A stretch of DNA of 64,000 nucleotides from NCBI GenBank assembly GCA_922989275.2, contig OV277867.1, forward strand, positions 42,088,070-42,152,069, read 5' to 3'. Position numbers and translations under genes: made by a program. Positions 1 to 10,357 of the stretch are shown here, piece by piece (positions within the stretch are counted from its first letter, which is position 1; each line of letters begins with the position of its first letter). Under the pieces are notes generated by a model. That model had not been told where the DNA came from. It was given only the letters and a program-made list of their open reading frames with translations, and did not search any database. The DNA comes from Gari tellinella (Eukaryota > Mollusca > Bivalvia > Cardiida > Psammobiidae).

Positions 1-84
1 TCTGTTTTACTGAAGATTTTGAAATTAAATTTCTTTTATGGAAAGAGAATGTTAGACTGAAGCTTGCTTGCATGTGACACATGG

Positions 85-196
85 GTTCCGAGGAATACAT
101 CTATTTTTTATTCATATCTATAAAAATTGGAACTGTTTCCCTCAGTGGAGGAACTATTTAGAGGCATAAAAGGCATATTTATAGGGTAATGGGTTA
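85..196. repeat. Family A palindromic MITE, right arm only
   Basis: TTCCCTCAGTGGAGGAACTA to GGGTAATGGGTTAA. The core and left arm are absent. Confidence 0.7.
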
Positions 197-399
197 AAGT
201 AGTAAATGTTTGTTTTACTCTTCTCCCTCTAACCTGCAGTCATGAGAACAGATAAGTTTTTCAATACAGTTCTGTCAGGTATATTAGCTTGTCAGTTAAC
301 CAAAGAGCGTATATTGACAGTGCATCAAATAGTGTATATTGACTGTGCATCAAGACTGTTTACTAGAATGTCTGGTTACTTTAAAAGTTGGTGACTTGG

Positions 400-830
400 A
401 CCATTCCCAATCTACCTATATCACCCAAACTGAATTTGATCTTGACCTGTCTGGGCTCACTACAAGTTGGCACATGTCCTACAATGGTCAAGGTTGTTTA
501 GAGGTCATTTAAAGGTCAAATAGCCTAATTTTTACATTGGTGATAACTTTGGAACGGTATGTGATAGAGACTTCTTATTTGTCATGTGTACTCGGCTCAA
601 GCAGTTCTTGAGCTCAGTATGAATTTGGTTATGTCTGATAAAGGTCAAGGACATTTAGAGGTCAAATAGGCTGAATTTTAAATTGGCCATAACAATATAA
701 GTAGATGTTATAGATACATCATATTTGGTGTGTGTACTCAACTCTAGAAGCTCTTGTTCTCAGTACAAAGGTAGAAGTGTCATGGTCACATCATAGGGGC
801 ATAGTGTTTCACATTTCACAAACACACCTT
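400..830. repeat. Tandem ~160-bp repeats with GGTCAAATAGGC motif
   Basis: GGTCAAGGxxxTTTAGAGGTC and GGTCAAATAGSCT recur at 488-520 and 645-672, with a looser flank to 830. Related copies lie at 6840-7130. Non-coding, of the type common between mollusc genes. Confidence 0.6.
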
Positions 831-1039
831 GTTTACAATATATTGCAAAATAACAAACTACAGAGCCTGATCTGAGGTCTCCTACCAAGAGCCCTCTGAT
901 CAGAGTCTGCAGTATTTCAATAGGACACTGTGATAATTTTACCTGTGCATCCCAAGTCCTATACTCATTCAATTTGCCAGGGACTCATTATTTAAAAAGA
1001 TGCCAGTCCCATGGACCCATAGCTTTTCTACCCTTTATT

Positions 1040-1175
1040 AACCACGCATAAGCATATAGTAGCTTAAAGCAGGTTGAAAGTAAAGCAGAATGTGCCTTAA
1101 GGCACATTCTACTTTACTTTCCACCTGCTTTAAGTGGTCACCTGTCTTCAAAACTAGAAATAAGTTATGGGATAT
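1040..1175. repeat. Family A palindrome, core and part of arms
   Basis: AAAGCAGGTTGAAAGTAAAG and its inverted partner around 1062-1135; the outer arms are lost. Confidence 0.75.
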
Positions 1176-1350
1176 TGTGTAAATTTTTCACCTCAAGGAC
1201 TCAATGTTTGTCTCAAGGACTCCTTGTTTTTACAGAATGTGCATCCCAAGGACTCATTCTTCTGATTTCTAAAATTATCGCTGAGGACAAGTGTACTATT
1301 CACTGCTAATTTGTAAAGGATGTGTATACTTGTTGCTAGGGTTGAATGGC

Positions 1351-1596
1351 TTAACCCATTACCCCATAGCCTGATTCTAGTTTTAAAAATAGGTGACCAC
1401 TTAAAGCAGGTTGAAAGTAAAGCAGAATATGCCTAAAGGCACATTCTGCTTTACTTTCAGCCTGCTTTAAGCTACATGCCACCTGCTAGAATATAAAAAA
1501 TATTTACTATGATACATATTCATGACTGTATACAATGGAACTATTTTCTTCAGTTGAGGAATAAATTAAAGGTGTATTTATGGGGTATTGGGTTAA
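1351..1596. repeat. Family A palindromic MITE, full length (type copy)
   Basis: Ends TTAACCCATTACCCCATA and TGGGGTATTGGGTTAA. The central hairpin is AAAGCAGGTTGAAAGTAAAG with its inverted partner, and the arms are asymmetric (a short left arm; a right arm with CTTCAGTTGAGGAATAAATT). Family length is about 250 bp on TTAA. Confidence 0.9.
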
Positions 1597-1829
1597 AGAC
1601 TGGTGTCAAATTGTTACCCAGCATCCGACTTCGATCCAAACTTTTTTTTCCAAATGCCAGTCATTCTCAAGTTTCACTTTACAATTTTAACCAAAATTTT
1701 ACCCTTCTCCTGTTATATGCATTATATTGACACTTTTTGAAAAAAGTGTAGATTCAGAATCAGCACTGTTTTACAAAAGAAACTATCTAACTTGAGTCAG
1801 AATTCTTTCTAAAAGATTTATATCATTAG

Positions 1830-2022
1830 CAGGGCTCCAGATAACAAGGGGTAAACTGAACAAATCCAATATTTTCTCACTTATTTCTGCACCAAACCCT
1901 ATGGTGTCAGTACTCATTAGAATTGTCTCTGCGAGACAATTCTAATGAGTAGTGACACCATAGGGTTTAAAGCAACAATAAAGATTTTAGTATTTGCAAT
2001 ACTCCCCTTATCTAGAGCGCTG
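1830..2022. repeat. Family E palindromic MITE
   Basis: CAGGGCTCCAGATAACAAGG to a TCTAGAGCGCTG end, with ATTAG on both sides. The core CCTATGGTGTCAGTACTCAT has an inverted partner. Confidence 0.85.
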
Positions 2023-2149
2023 ATTAGCCAATATAATAGTTCTAATAAGTTAAGATGATAGATGTTCATAATGAGTGGAGTTTAACATATGAATAGTAGT
2101 AGAAGGGTTAAATTTCATGTCACTACATTATGTTTTCTGTATTTACAAG

Positions 2150-2234
2150 GCCAAAGCCAGAACGAGTTTACAGAACATCGGATGGTATTGTCATCGGTCC
2201 AGCGATGGATGGTGTTGATATGGCTGGCATACCT
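2150..2234 (+). CDS. Acyltransferase/thioesterase exon (third from last preserved)
   Basis: Acceptor AAG before 2150 and donor GTAAGT after 2234. It encodes RVYRTSDGIVIGPAMDGVDM and ends in phase 0, matching the next exon. Similarity to the family is weak here, so this exon rests on splice sites, phase and position. Confidence 0.6.
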
Positions 2235-4508
2235 GTAAGTTACTCTTGTACTTCCTTTCTTATTATGCCCCCACTAGATAGTAGGGGCTATAGAGAAATA
2301 TATATGAAATCACTCCTGTCCATCAGACATTCCGCCCAAAAGTTGTCCTGAGCATCACTCCTGTTGCATACCACTTTCAGGTCTATTGGACCTTGATAAT
2401 TGATAAACCTTGTCTGGAGCATAACTCCTATACCATATCCTGTACTATTATCAAACTTTGTGTGTGCATACATCTTGAGATGAACAAGTGTTGCGTACAA
2501 CTTTCAGCTTACTTTGACCTTGACTGTGACCTTGGTTTACTGAAAAACCTTGTCCAAATTGTCATCTTTTGTGGAAAACACAAGGATTTTGATTATGTAC
2601 AGCAAAACCTCTCTATTATGACCACTAAAAAGATGGCAAATTAATTTTATAAAAGATTTGTGACAGCTTAAAGCAAGGTGACAGTAAAACAGAAAGCTCC
2701 TAAAGGAGCTTTTTGTTTTACTGGCACCTTACTTTATGCAGTCACCAGCATTAAATTTCTGATAATAAACACAAATGAGTGGTCGTAATAGAGCGGTTTT
2801 ACTGTACTTCCCTGAAGCTATTTATTCCTCAACCCTTTACCCCGTAACCTGTTTCTAGTCTTGAAGATAGGAGACCACTAGAGCAGGTTGAAAGTATAGC
2901 AGAATGTGCTTTAAGGTGCATTCTGCTTTACTTTCAGCCTGATTTAAGCTATCATCTGATAGGATATGGAAAATATTTCTTACGTTACACATTTACGCTT
3001 ACCGGTACACAATGTGGAATTATTTTCTTCAGTGGAGGAATATATTCAAGGCGTAAAAAGGTGTATTTAAGGAGTAATAGGTTAACACTGATATCATTTC
3101 TAGGCCTGGATACATGGAACTAAAGTGCTGAATATTGTTGGTGAAGACGACAAGCAGACTCCACCAGTCGCTCACAGAGAGCTTGTCAAATTATGTCCAG
3201 AGAAGTTACGATCAAATTTCGAGATTTCAGCGTATCCTGGGGCTGGACATCTCATAGAGCCTCCATACAGCCCACTGTGTAGTGTGATCAACCCTGGGAA
3301 ATCTAGGATGGCCGCCGTACCCTTTATAAACAAGGAGTTCGGAGGTACAAAACTTCCAAGTTATGATGACCACTTTCTTTTACTCAATATAATTGCTCAT
3401 AAATATGAAAATTAAACGAGACTTTCACATAAGTTGAAGTTGGATTTCAACTCTACTAACACAGTCACCTTGGTTGGCTTAATACTTTACCCCATAGCCT
3501 GCTTCTAGTTTGAAGACACATGACCACTTAAAGTATATTTAAAGTAAAGCAGAACACTCCTTAAGGCACATTCTGCTTTACTTTCAGCCTGCTTTAAGCT
3601 ACCATCTGCTAGAATTTAGAAAATATTTCTAACGTTACATGTTCATGAGTTATTAATTGAAACTATATTCTTCAATGGAGGAATATATTAAATGCGCTAA
3701 AAGGTCCTTTTATGGGCTGTTAATTGAGAGATGCTAGGTCAGTTGGCCTACTGAAGACTACGCATCTCTCACTGGAGCACATCACATGACTTTGTGCTGA
3801 AGTAGAATGACATTGAGCCCTAGCAGTGAGTAAACTAGATTTACAAGCAGTGTACCTGTAAAGAGTACACTTGTTCTATGCAAACTGTAGATCCAGATCA
3901 GAGTCTGAGGGCTCTTAAATTGGAATCTGCACTGTTTGTCAATTTTCAACAAATTGTTGAAAATAATTTTTAATAGTCAAAATGTATTACCTGTTATTGA
4001 AAACATTTGAAGTTTCAGGGGCCAGTCAGGTTAACCTGAATGATAGTATGAATTTTCTGCTTACTTTCATTGTGCTTTAAGCATCAACATGCCTTGAGCA
4101 TCAATCTGCCTTAACATTTTACCTCTTTGCATGCTTCATTTTCAAACAGGTCACTGCTTAAACAGGCTGAAAGTAAAGCAGAATGCTCCCAAAGGAGCAT
4201 TCTTCTTTACCATCAGCCTGCTTTAAGCTGATACCTGTTAGAAAAAGCAAGAATTGCTATGAAATCTTTATCATGATATATTTAAGTCATTTAATAGTGA
4301 AAGTAATGCAGAAAAATTACATAAATACAGGACTTTATGTTACTGATGTGTTGCATGTTTGTTTTCAGGTGAACTGATGCTTGCTGGAGGGTACCCAGAA
4401 CAACATGCCCATGCCCAGGAAGATGCCTGGCAAAAGACTCTAACTTTCTTTCACACTCACTTAAAGACGAGCGTACCCGATAAACGCTTGGTGAAAAGCT
4501 CCTTGTAA
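2150..4508 (+). CDS. BAAT/ACOT-family acyl-CoA thioesterase or N-acyltransferase, C-terminal exons (partial)
   Basis: Three exons (2150-2234, 3104-3344, 4369-4508) join in phase and end at TAA 4506-4508. The protein carries a GEDD turn followed by GAGHLIEPPYSPLC, then a GGYPEQHAHAQEDAW stretch. These match the C-terminal alpha/beta-hydrolase domain of bile-acid-CoA:amino-acid N-acyltransferase and acyl-CoA thioesterases. In that family the Asp of the GEDD-like turn and the His of GxGHxIEPPY are two members of the catalytic triad. The nucleophile (Cys or Ser) would lie in upstream exons that I did not find. Cys versus Ser there decides conjugation versus hydrolysis, so the reaction is left open. 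The last residues (KSSL) could resemble a peroxisomal C-terminal signal only loosely. Family membership is strong; exon 2150-2234 is the weakest of the three. Confidence 0.85.
2600..2804. repeat. Family D palindromic MITE (TA-flanked)
   Basis: CAGCAAAACCTCTCTATTAT to GAGCGGTTTTACTG, flanked by TA. Core AAAGCAAGGTGACAGTAAAA. Confidence 0.88.
2831..3085. repeat. Family A MITE, ends 18 bp before a coding exon
   Basis: AACCCTTTACCCCGTAACC to GGAGTAATAGGTTAA, immediately upstream of the acceptor at 3103. Confidence 0.88.
3104..3344 (+). CDS. Acyltransferase/thioesterase exon with catalytic Asp and His motifs
   Basis: Acceptor TTTCTAG ends at 3103 and donor GTACAA starts at 3345. Encodes VLNIVGEDDKQTPP and AYPGAGHLIEPPYSPLC, the diagnostic part of the family. 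One base is left over for the next exon. A family A palindrome ends 18 bp before the exon. Confidence 0.9.
3479..3725. repeat. Family A MITE
   Basis: TTAATACTTTACCCCATAGC to TTTATGGGCTGTTAA with a clear core at 3528-3600. Confidence 0.85.
3825..3975. repeat. Family B remnant
   Basis: TTTACAAGCAGTGTACCTGT, then GTAGATCCAGATCAGAG and a mutated partner ending CACTGTTTGTC. Confidence 0.65.
4110..4255. repeat. Family A-type core, degenerate
   Basis: CAGGCTGAAAGTAAAGCAGA and inverted partner, in the last intron of the thioesterase gene. Confidence 0.75.
4369..4508 (+). CDS. Acyltransferase/thioesterase terminal exon
   Basis: Acceptor TTTTCAG ends at 4368. Joined to the previous exon it reads KEFGGELMLAGGYPEQHAHA, then AQEDAWQKTLTFFHTHLK, and stops at TAA. 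This is the usual C-terminus of the family, where human members read WGGE..AHA.AQ..AW...F...HL. Confidence 0.88.
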
Positions 4509-4519
4509 AGCTAAACTAC

Positions 4520-4725
4520 AGTCAAACCTGTGTTACATGACCACTATAAAGACTATAATTATATTAATTTTGTAGTATAAGTGACAGCTTAATGTAGGGT
4601 AAAGGTCATGCAGAAGGCTCCTATAGGAGCCTTCTGCATGACCTTTGCCCTGCATTTAGCGGTCACCTGTGTTAATAGATTACCATACATCTTTCTTCAA
4701 TGGTAACTTAACACAGGTTATAATC
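4520..4725. repeat. Family D-like palindrome, variant core
   Basis: CAGTCAAACCTGTGTTACAT, a near-perfect palindrome AGGTCATGCAGAAGGCTCC with its partner, and AACACAGGTT at the right. Confidence 0.7.
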
Positions 4726-4957
4726 TTTAGAGAGCTACGCAGTGTTGGAGTAACTGGAATTTGCCAACTGTTTTAATTCAGATCTCTTTTATTAGATCAA
4801 AATCCAAACTGTTTTTGACTTGGATCATGTTTCTAGATGTACAGTGAAACTAAGAGATCATGAGGGGCATAAAGGTACCCCCTTCTGTTTGCCTGAAGTT
4901 AAGTATTCTTCTGTATGGTTGATTAACTCAGGGTTAACTGCAAAAAGCCGGATTATT

Positions 4958-5203
4958 TAACCCATGCATTTTAGGAATTTACCGGTTAAGTCATTCTTCT
5001 ACTGAGGAAAATTGTTCTAGTTTATATATACATGTAGTCATGAATATGTATCAAATATTTCTAAATTCTAGTAGATAGTAGCTTAAAGCAGGCTGAATGT
5101 AAAGCAGATTGTGCCTTGCCTTAAGGCACATTCTGCTTTACTTTCAACCTGCTTTTTGTAGTCATATCTTCAATACTAGAAACAGGCTATGAAGTAAAAG
5201 GTT
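4958..5203. repeat. Family A MITE, inverted orientation
   Basis: The right arm comes first (CTACTGAGGAAAATTG), with the core at 5078-5155 and GGCTATGAAGTAAAAGGTTAA at the end. Confidence 0.8.
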
Positions 5204-5275
5204 AATTCATTTTCATTAATTTTGATGATATTTTTAAGCAACTGCCATTTTGCTTAGTATTCGTAGAGTTAAACT

Positions 5276-5521
5276 TAACCTTTACCCCATAATCTGTTTC
5301 TATATTTGAAACACAGGTGACAATTTGAAGCAGGTAAAAAGTAAAGGAGAATATCATTTAGGTGTATTCTACTTTACTTTCAGCCTGTTTAAAACTATAC
5401 CGTCTGCTAGGTATAAAAAAAATATTTCTTACGGTGCATATTGGTAACAACATAAAATAGACCAATTTTCTTCAGTAGAGAAATGAATTAAAGACCTGTA
5501 TTTATGAAGTAATGGATTAAT
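5276..5521. repeat. Family A MITE
   Basis: TTAACCTTTACCCCATAATC to ATGAAGTAATGGATTAA. Confidence 0.82.
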
Positions 5522-5684
5522 TGAATTTTAATCAAAACATTCCAAAACTATACATGTATTCAACTGATGAAGTGCTATTAAAGCAAGATGAAAGTAAATT
5601 AAAAAGTTAATAGTACCAGGGTATACATTTGCTTTATCAGTTGATAAAGCTGATTTTCTCGTGAAGGAAAGGGTAAACAGGGAT

Positions 5685-5808
5685 CCAGGTAAGAGTGGGT
5701 TAACTGAAAGTTTCCAACATTTTCTTGGTTCTGTTTCCACAAAACCCTGTGTTGTTATCCTCTCTGTTTTTATCCTCACCATAAAGAGTAGTGACAACAT
5801 AGGGTTTA
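5685..5808. repeat. Family E remnant
   Basis: Keeps AACATTTTCTTGGTTC, CCCTGTGTTGTTATC and GTAGTGACAACATAGGGTTT; termini lost. Confidence 0.55.
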
Positions 5809-6045
5809 GCCCATTACCCCATAGCCTGATTCTAGTTTTGGACATAGGTGTCCACTTAAAGCAGGTTGACAGTAAAGCAGAATGCACCCTTTAGGCATAT
5901 TCTGCTTTACTTTCAGTCTGATTAAAGCTACCATCTGCTAGGATATTTAAAATATTTCTTATACAGAATATTCATGACTGTATAAATTTGAACTATTTTC
6001 CTCAGTGAAGGAATAAAATTAAAGGTGTATTTATGGGGTAATGAA
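5808..6045. repeat. Family A MITE
   Basis: TAGCCCATTACCCCATAGCC to TTTATGGGGTAATGA with a complete core. Confidence 0.85.
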
Positions 6046-6124
6046 GAAATAAGGAAGTTATAGTATATGAAATATGCAACTTATCTTAATTTCGCTCAGA
6101 ATGTTTTATTATTATGTATATGTT

Positions 6125-6376
6125 TTAACCCATTACCCCTTAAAAACGCCTTTTTACGCATCTATTTATTCCTCCACTGAAGAAAAAAAGTTCCAATTTA
6201 TACAGCCAAGAGTATGTACCAGAAGAAATATTTTCTATATCCTAGCAGATGGTAGCTTAAAACAGGCTGAAAGTAAAGCAGAATGTGCCCTAAGGCACAT
6301 TCTGCTTTACTTTCAACCTGCTTTAAGTGGTCACCTGTTTTCAAAGCTAGAAATAGGCTAAGAGGTAATGGGTTAA
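6125..6376. repeat. Family A MITE, inverted orientation
   Basis: TTAACCCATTACCCCTTAAA to CTAAGAGGTAATGGGTTAA; right arm on the left side. Confidence 0.88.
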
Positions 6377-6454
6377 TAGCTAAGAACAACACGCAAATTG
6401 AATGAATTGAATGTGCCATGATTTTTACATGAATACATGATTTTTCAGTTGAAC

Positions 6455-6626
6455 AGATATCTCGAATTCGCTTAATCAAATCTCATATTTCTATAGTTGA
6501 ATTTCAATAGTTCTACCTCACTTGAGTTGAACATTTTCTATTTCAAAGTTAAAACATGGCTTAACCACGTTTAAACTTTGAAATAAGATATGTTTTGACT
6601 TCAGCGAGTTTGAGATATAGATTTGA
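6455..6626. repeat. Family G palindrome
   Basis: TTTCAAAGTTAAAACATGGC paired with a CACGTTTAAACTTTGAAAT partner; outer CTCGAATTCGCTTAA / GCGAGTTTGAGATA arms. Confidence 0.7.
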
Positions 6627-6650
6627 CTGCCTGCATATCACATTGAAATA

Positions 6651-6792
6651 CAGTAGACCTTGTGTCACAGGGTTTTTAAGGCCAGTGGCTACTTAAAGCA
6701 AGAAGAAAGTAATCTGCTTCAAGTCATCACTTATTTTCAAATCATCAAAAAGACTTCTTTTTAGTGGCCGTAATATATTGGTTCTATTGTAC
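6651..6792. repeat. Family D, core collapsed by deletion
   Basis: CAGTAGACCTTGTGTCAC to TAGTGGCCGTAATATATTGG; one core half is missing. Confidence 0.6.
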
Positions 6793-6839
6793 ATGAATGT
6801 TATGATACATTTGTACTTTGTATTATTTTTATGTCCTCA

Positions 6840-7130
6840 TGATAAAAAAAGAAGGCATATTGCTTTTGGTTCATCCATCTGTATGTTTGTTTATGTTAAT
6901 TGGTTGCATTTGATTGGTTTGCCTGTCTGTCACAACTCACCTTGGCCATAACTTTCAGACAACATGTGCAAACAGATTTCATATTTGGCATCGACACTTC
7001 ACTCAAGTGCTTATACTCAGAACAACTTGGGTCATGTCAGACAAAGATCAAGGTTATTTAGATGTCAAATAGGCAAAACTAAATCTTGACATTCAGGGGC
7101 ACAGTGGTTCACAAACACAGTGTTTGATTT
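6840..7130. repeat. Relative of the 400-830 repeat
   Basis: Shares GTCAGACAAAGATCAAGGTTA, GATGTCAAATAGGC and GGGGCACAGTGGTTCACAAA-like blocks with 400-830. Confidence 0.55.
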
Positions 7131-7194
7131 CCTATTGATGGATTTCATTGTCAGAGGAGTAAAAGGAGTTTATTTCATTATTTGAAATAAAGTA

Positions 7195-7492
7195 GATAAG
7201 CATTTTAATGCCTTTAATTTATTCCTCCACTGAAGAAACAAGTTTGAATTTAATTAAGTCATGAATGAAATAATGTCTATACCCTAGCTTAAAGCAGGAT
7301 GAAAGTAAAGCAGATTAAGGTGCATTCTGCTTTACTTTCAGCCTGCTTTAAGCTGTAATCTGCTAGAATATACAAACATAATTTTTATATAACATATTCC
7401 CCGACTGTTTAAAGTTGGACTATTTTCTTTAGTGGAGGAATAAATTAAAGGCATAAAAAGTTATTTATATTGGGAAATAGATTAATAGGTGT
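7195..7492. repeat. Family A copy with right arm on both sides
   Basis: TTTAATTTATTCCTCCACTG on the left and CAGTGGAGGAATAAATTAAA on the right. The whole copy is one long palindrome rather than having the usual unequal arms. Confidence 0.8.
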
Positions 7493-7924
7493 TAACGAGT
7501 TGTCATAACAGTGTTTGGTGAAGACCTACATATTTTCGAGATTGGAATACTCCCCTCTACTGGGACTCTGTAACCAGATTTTATTGACAGTCTGAATAGA
7601 TTGTGGTTTTTGTTAATGAATTTATTGATGAGAATTGTTATTAGTATTAAAGCCTTCTGTGTTATTATTTGTATATCTTATATTTATGTATGCAGAGCTA
7701 CATATTAATTAAGTAAAAGAATCTTTTTAATCATGTAACAAATAATAATGATAAGACATCTTTGAAAAAAGAATAAAAGAAATAATAAAACACCAGTATT
7801 TGTTTTTCTTGCTACCAAGATGTTATACAATACAGTTGATAATGTGTTAACACATTGAACCCTAGCGACCAGTTTTTTGGTCCTTTACAATTTACAAACA
7901 TTTTACTGGTGAAGAGTGCACCTG

Positions 7925-8275
7925 TCTAATACAAATGCAGCCTATAGCGTGTTGACATTAAAAATTCAGTCAATTTTTGAACGCAGGAAGTGGAAATGCA
8001 AACTTGTACGAGAAGTGATGTTTCTAAACACATACATGTGTGAAGTTTCGTGAGAATTGGATAAGAAATGCAGTCTGTAGAGTGGCGATGTTGAAAATTC
8101 ATTCAATTTCTATTTATAGTAACAGTGACCTAATTTTGGCCACAGGAAGTAGAGACCGCAACTCGTACAAGAAGCGATGTTTGTTAAAACGTGTGTGAAG
8201 TTTCATGAGCATTGGACAAGAAATGCAGCCTGTAGAGAGGTTACGTCCCTATATACCCTTGACGAGAAGTTGTGA
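7925..8275. repeat. Two to three tandem ~160-bp units
   Basis: AAATGCAGCCTATAGCG, AAATGCAGTCTGTAGAG and AAATGCAGCCTGTAGAG repeat with GTGTGAAGTTTCRTGAG between them. Non-coding. Confidence 0.6.
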
Positions 8276-8722
8276 TGGTACAACAAAATAAAAACAAAAC
8301 AAGGATTAGTTTAAAAAATTACATAATTTTTTTCTTCTATATATAGCTTACATGTTTCATTATTGTAGTTTCTACATGAATTTATCAAAATCAAATATCT
8401 CACAGCTCACTGATGATTCTAGCAGATGAAAGCAAGAAAAGTCACAATTGCGTTTAACTCGCGTCTGTTTCTGCCAACTTTGGTCTATTGTGATGTCAAA
8501 GACATAGAAAGAGATACAGAATGCCCTACTCATTTTCGATAAGAGTCCTCTGGTTCTTTTATATACCAAGAATATAGCACTGATATATCAGACCTCTGTT
8601 TAAAATCTCATCCAAAGGACTTTGAGCCCTTAGATTTTCACCTCTAGTCAAGCGTTTTTCAACTTTTTTTAATCATAAAAACATCACTAGTGAAAACAAT
8701 CCATGGTTTATGGAGGAAAGTG

Positions 8723-8916
8723 TTAACCCTTAGCCCGCCAAATAAATTGTCGTCTGCTATATTTCTCGTCTGCTTCAAGTTTCAAAGTTGCTCAAAATTG
8801 CTGAAAATGTTGTCCAAGTGTCAAACAGCTTGGATCCGGATGAGACTCGGCGTCTCATCCGGATCCAAGCTGTTTGCATATGGAGCTATAGTCGTGAGTG
8901 GCAGGCTAAGGGTTAA
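8723..8916. repeat. Family C palindromic MITE
   Basis: TTAACCCTTAGCCCGCC to GGCAGGCTAAGGGTTAA. Core AAACAGCTTGGATCCGGATG and perfect partner. Confidence 0.88.
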
Positions 8917-9001
8917 TGTTTTGTTTAAAACACAGAAATTTCATCTGTGCCTTTTTTCTTCTATTATAATATATACAGAATCCACTGGTCCAAATAAAGT
9001 A

Positions 9002-9352
9002 CAGTAAACCCCCTGTATTATGACCACTAAAAACAAGGTTAACTCTTTCCTCCCTGAAACTTTAAATGGACAATTCCAGTTTTGATTTTAGTCTAGTCCA
9101 TTTCTGGCTTTTAAGAGTTGTTTTTGTCCATTTTTGGCATTATGACAAACAGTGAATACCCTGATCAGAGGGCTCCTTTTGGAGCCCTCTGATCTGGGTC
9201 TTCACTGTTTGCACAGGACAAGTGTATTATTCACATGTACACTGTTTGAAAAGGACGCCTATAAGCGGGACTAGGGTTCAAAGAGTTAAGCAGTAACTGC
9301 CTTAAACATAAAGTAGTTAATATGATTGTGGTCGTTATGGAGAGGTTTTACT
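9002..9352. repeat. Family D interrupted by a family B element
   Basis: Left part CAGTAAACCCCCTGTATTAT (9002-9038) and right part GTGGTCGTTATGGAGAGG (9290-9352) flank a B element sitting at TTAA. Confidence 0.8.
9039..9289. repeat. Family B (B2 subtype) nested in D
   Basis: TTAACTCTTTCCTCCCTGAA to GACTAGGGTTCAAAGAGTTAA. Core AAACAGTGAATACCCTGATC. Confidence 0.88.
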
Positions 9353-9497
9353 TTATTTCAAATACTAACATCCCTATTTTAAAATATTTTTCAAACAAAC
9401 CTTTTGATGTGACTCTTTCATTAGAGTGGTCTCTTCAACATAAGAGTAAATAGTTGCAACAGGTAGGTTGTTGAGAAATAATGGAAAATGTTGAAAT

Positions 9498-9642
9498 GAC
9501 AAACAGTGAAGACCCTGATCTGATGACTCTTTTAGCAGCTATCTGATCAGGGTCTTCCCTGTTTTCCTAGGACAAATGTACTGCTTAAAGGTAAACCGTA
9601 AATGACCATTATTATACTTTTCGCTAGGGTTGAACGTGTTAA
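9498..9642. repeat. Family B, truncated left
   Basis: AAACAGTGAAGACCCTGATC with partner, then CGCTAGGGTTGAACGTGTTAA. Confidence 0.75.
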
Positions 9643-9779
9643 TTCGCACTAAGCAGGATAAGCTTTACATGTCTGTAACCAAAAGGTCTCTCAGTCATGG
9701 GAATAAAAACCAACCAATAACTACTGACAATCAAATATATCTGTTAAATGAGAATCAATTAATACTCTATAGTTCATGC

Positions 9780-10215
9780 AAACACATTAAGGCCACTCCG
9801 TTAACAGAAAAGTGTGAGTTTTTGTCCAAGACAATTACCAGCAGTCAAGGAAATTATATTGCTTTCTGTTTTACACTCATTTGGCTGTAAGCGTGTTACA
9901 GTATAATTGATTCTTACAGAGACAATTACCATCACTCAAGGAAGATATGGTATTAAAGATGGGGAAGGAGGGGGTAGCTTAAAGCAGGATGAATGTAAAA
10001 CAGAAAGCTCAGTTAAGAGCTTATTGTTTTACATTCATCCTGCTTAAAGCAAATTACTGTATTTAAATTTTTTCTTACTGAGACAATTACCATCACTTAA
10101 GGAAGATAATATGCCGGTGTACTAAAAGTGAGTGGTAGCTTAAAGCAGGATGAATGTAAAACAGAAACTCTGTTAAAAGCTTACCGTTTTCCATCAAATC
10201 CTGCTTTAAGCAGAT
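9780..10215. repeat. Local tandem duplication carrying a D-type palindrome core
   Basis: ACAATTACCATCACTCAAGG recurs near 9922 and 10083 (a weaker copy near 9830). The two later copies are each followed by AGCTTAAAGCAGGATGAATG and its inverted partner (9976-10055, 10139-10208). Confidence 0.7.
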
Positions 10216-10357
10216 TATATTTGATTCTTGTAAAATTAACATGATCGATTATCTACCGAAATGTTTAAAAAAAAATGATTATGAACAACAATGGGGCCAA
10301 TGCTTGTTTAATATATTAAATTTTTGCTTCTTCAAATGAATTAAACTTTTTTAAAAA

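Noticed and set aside
5528..5887. 119-residue minus ORF and similar ORFs containing LKQVESKAECAL
   Set aside because: The recurring peptide is the translated core of family A palindromes; it appears in both strands and many frames.
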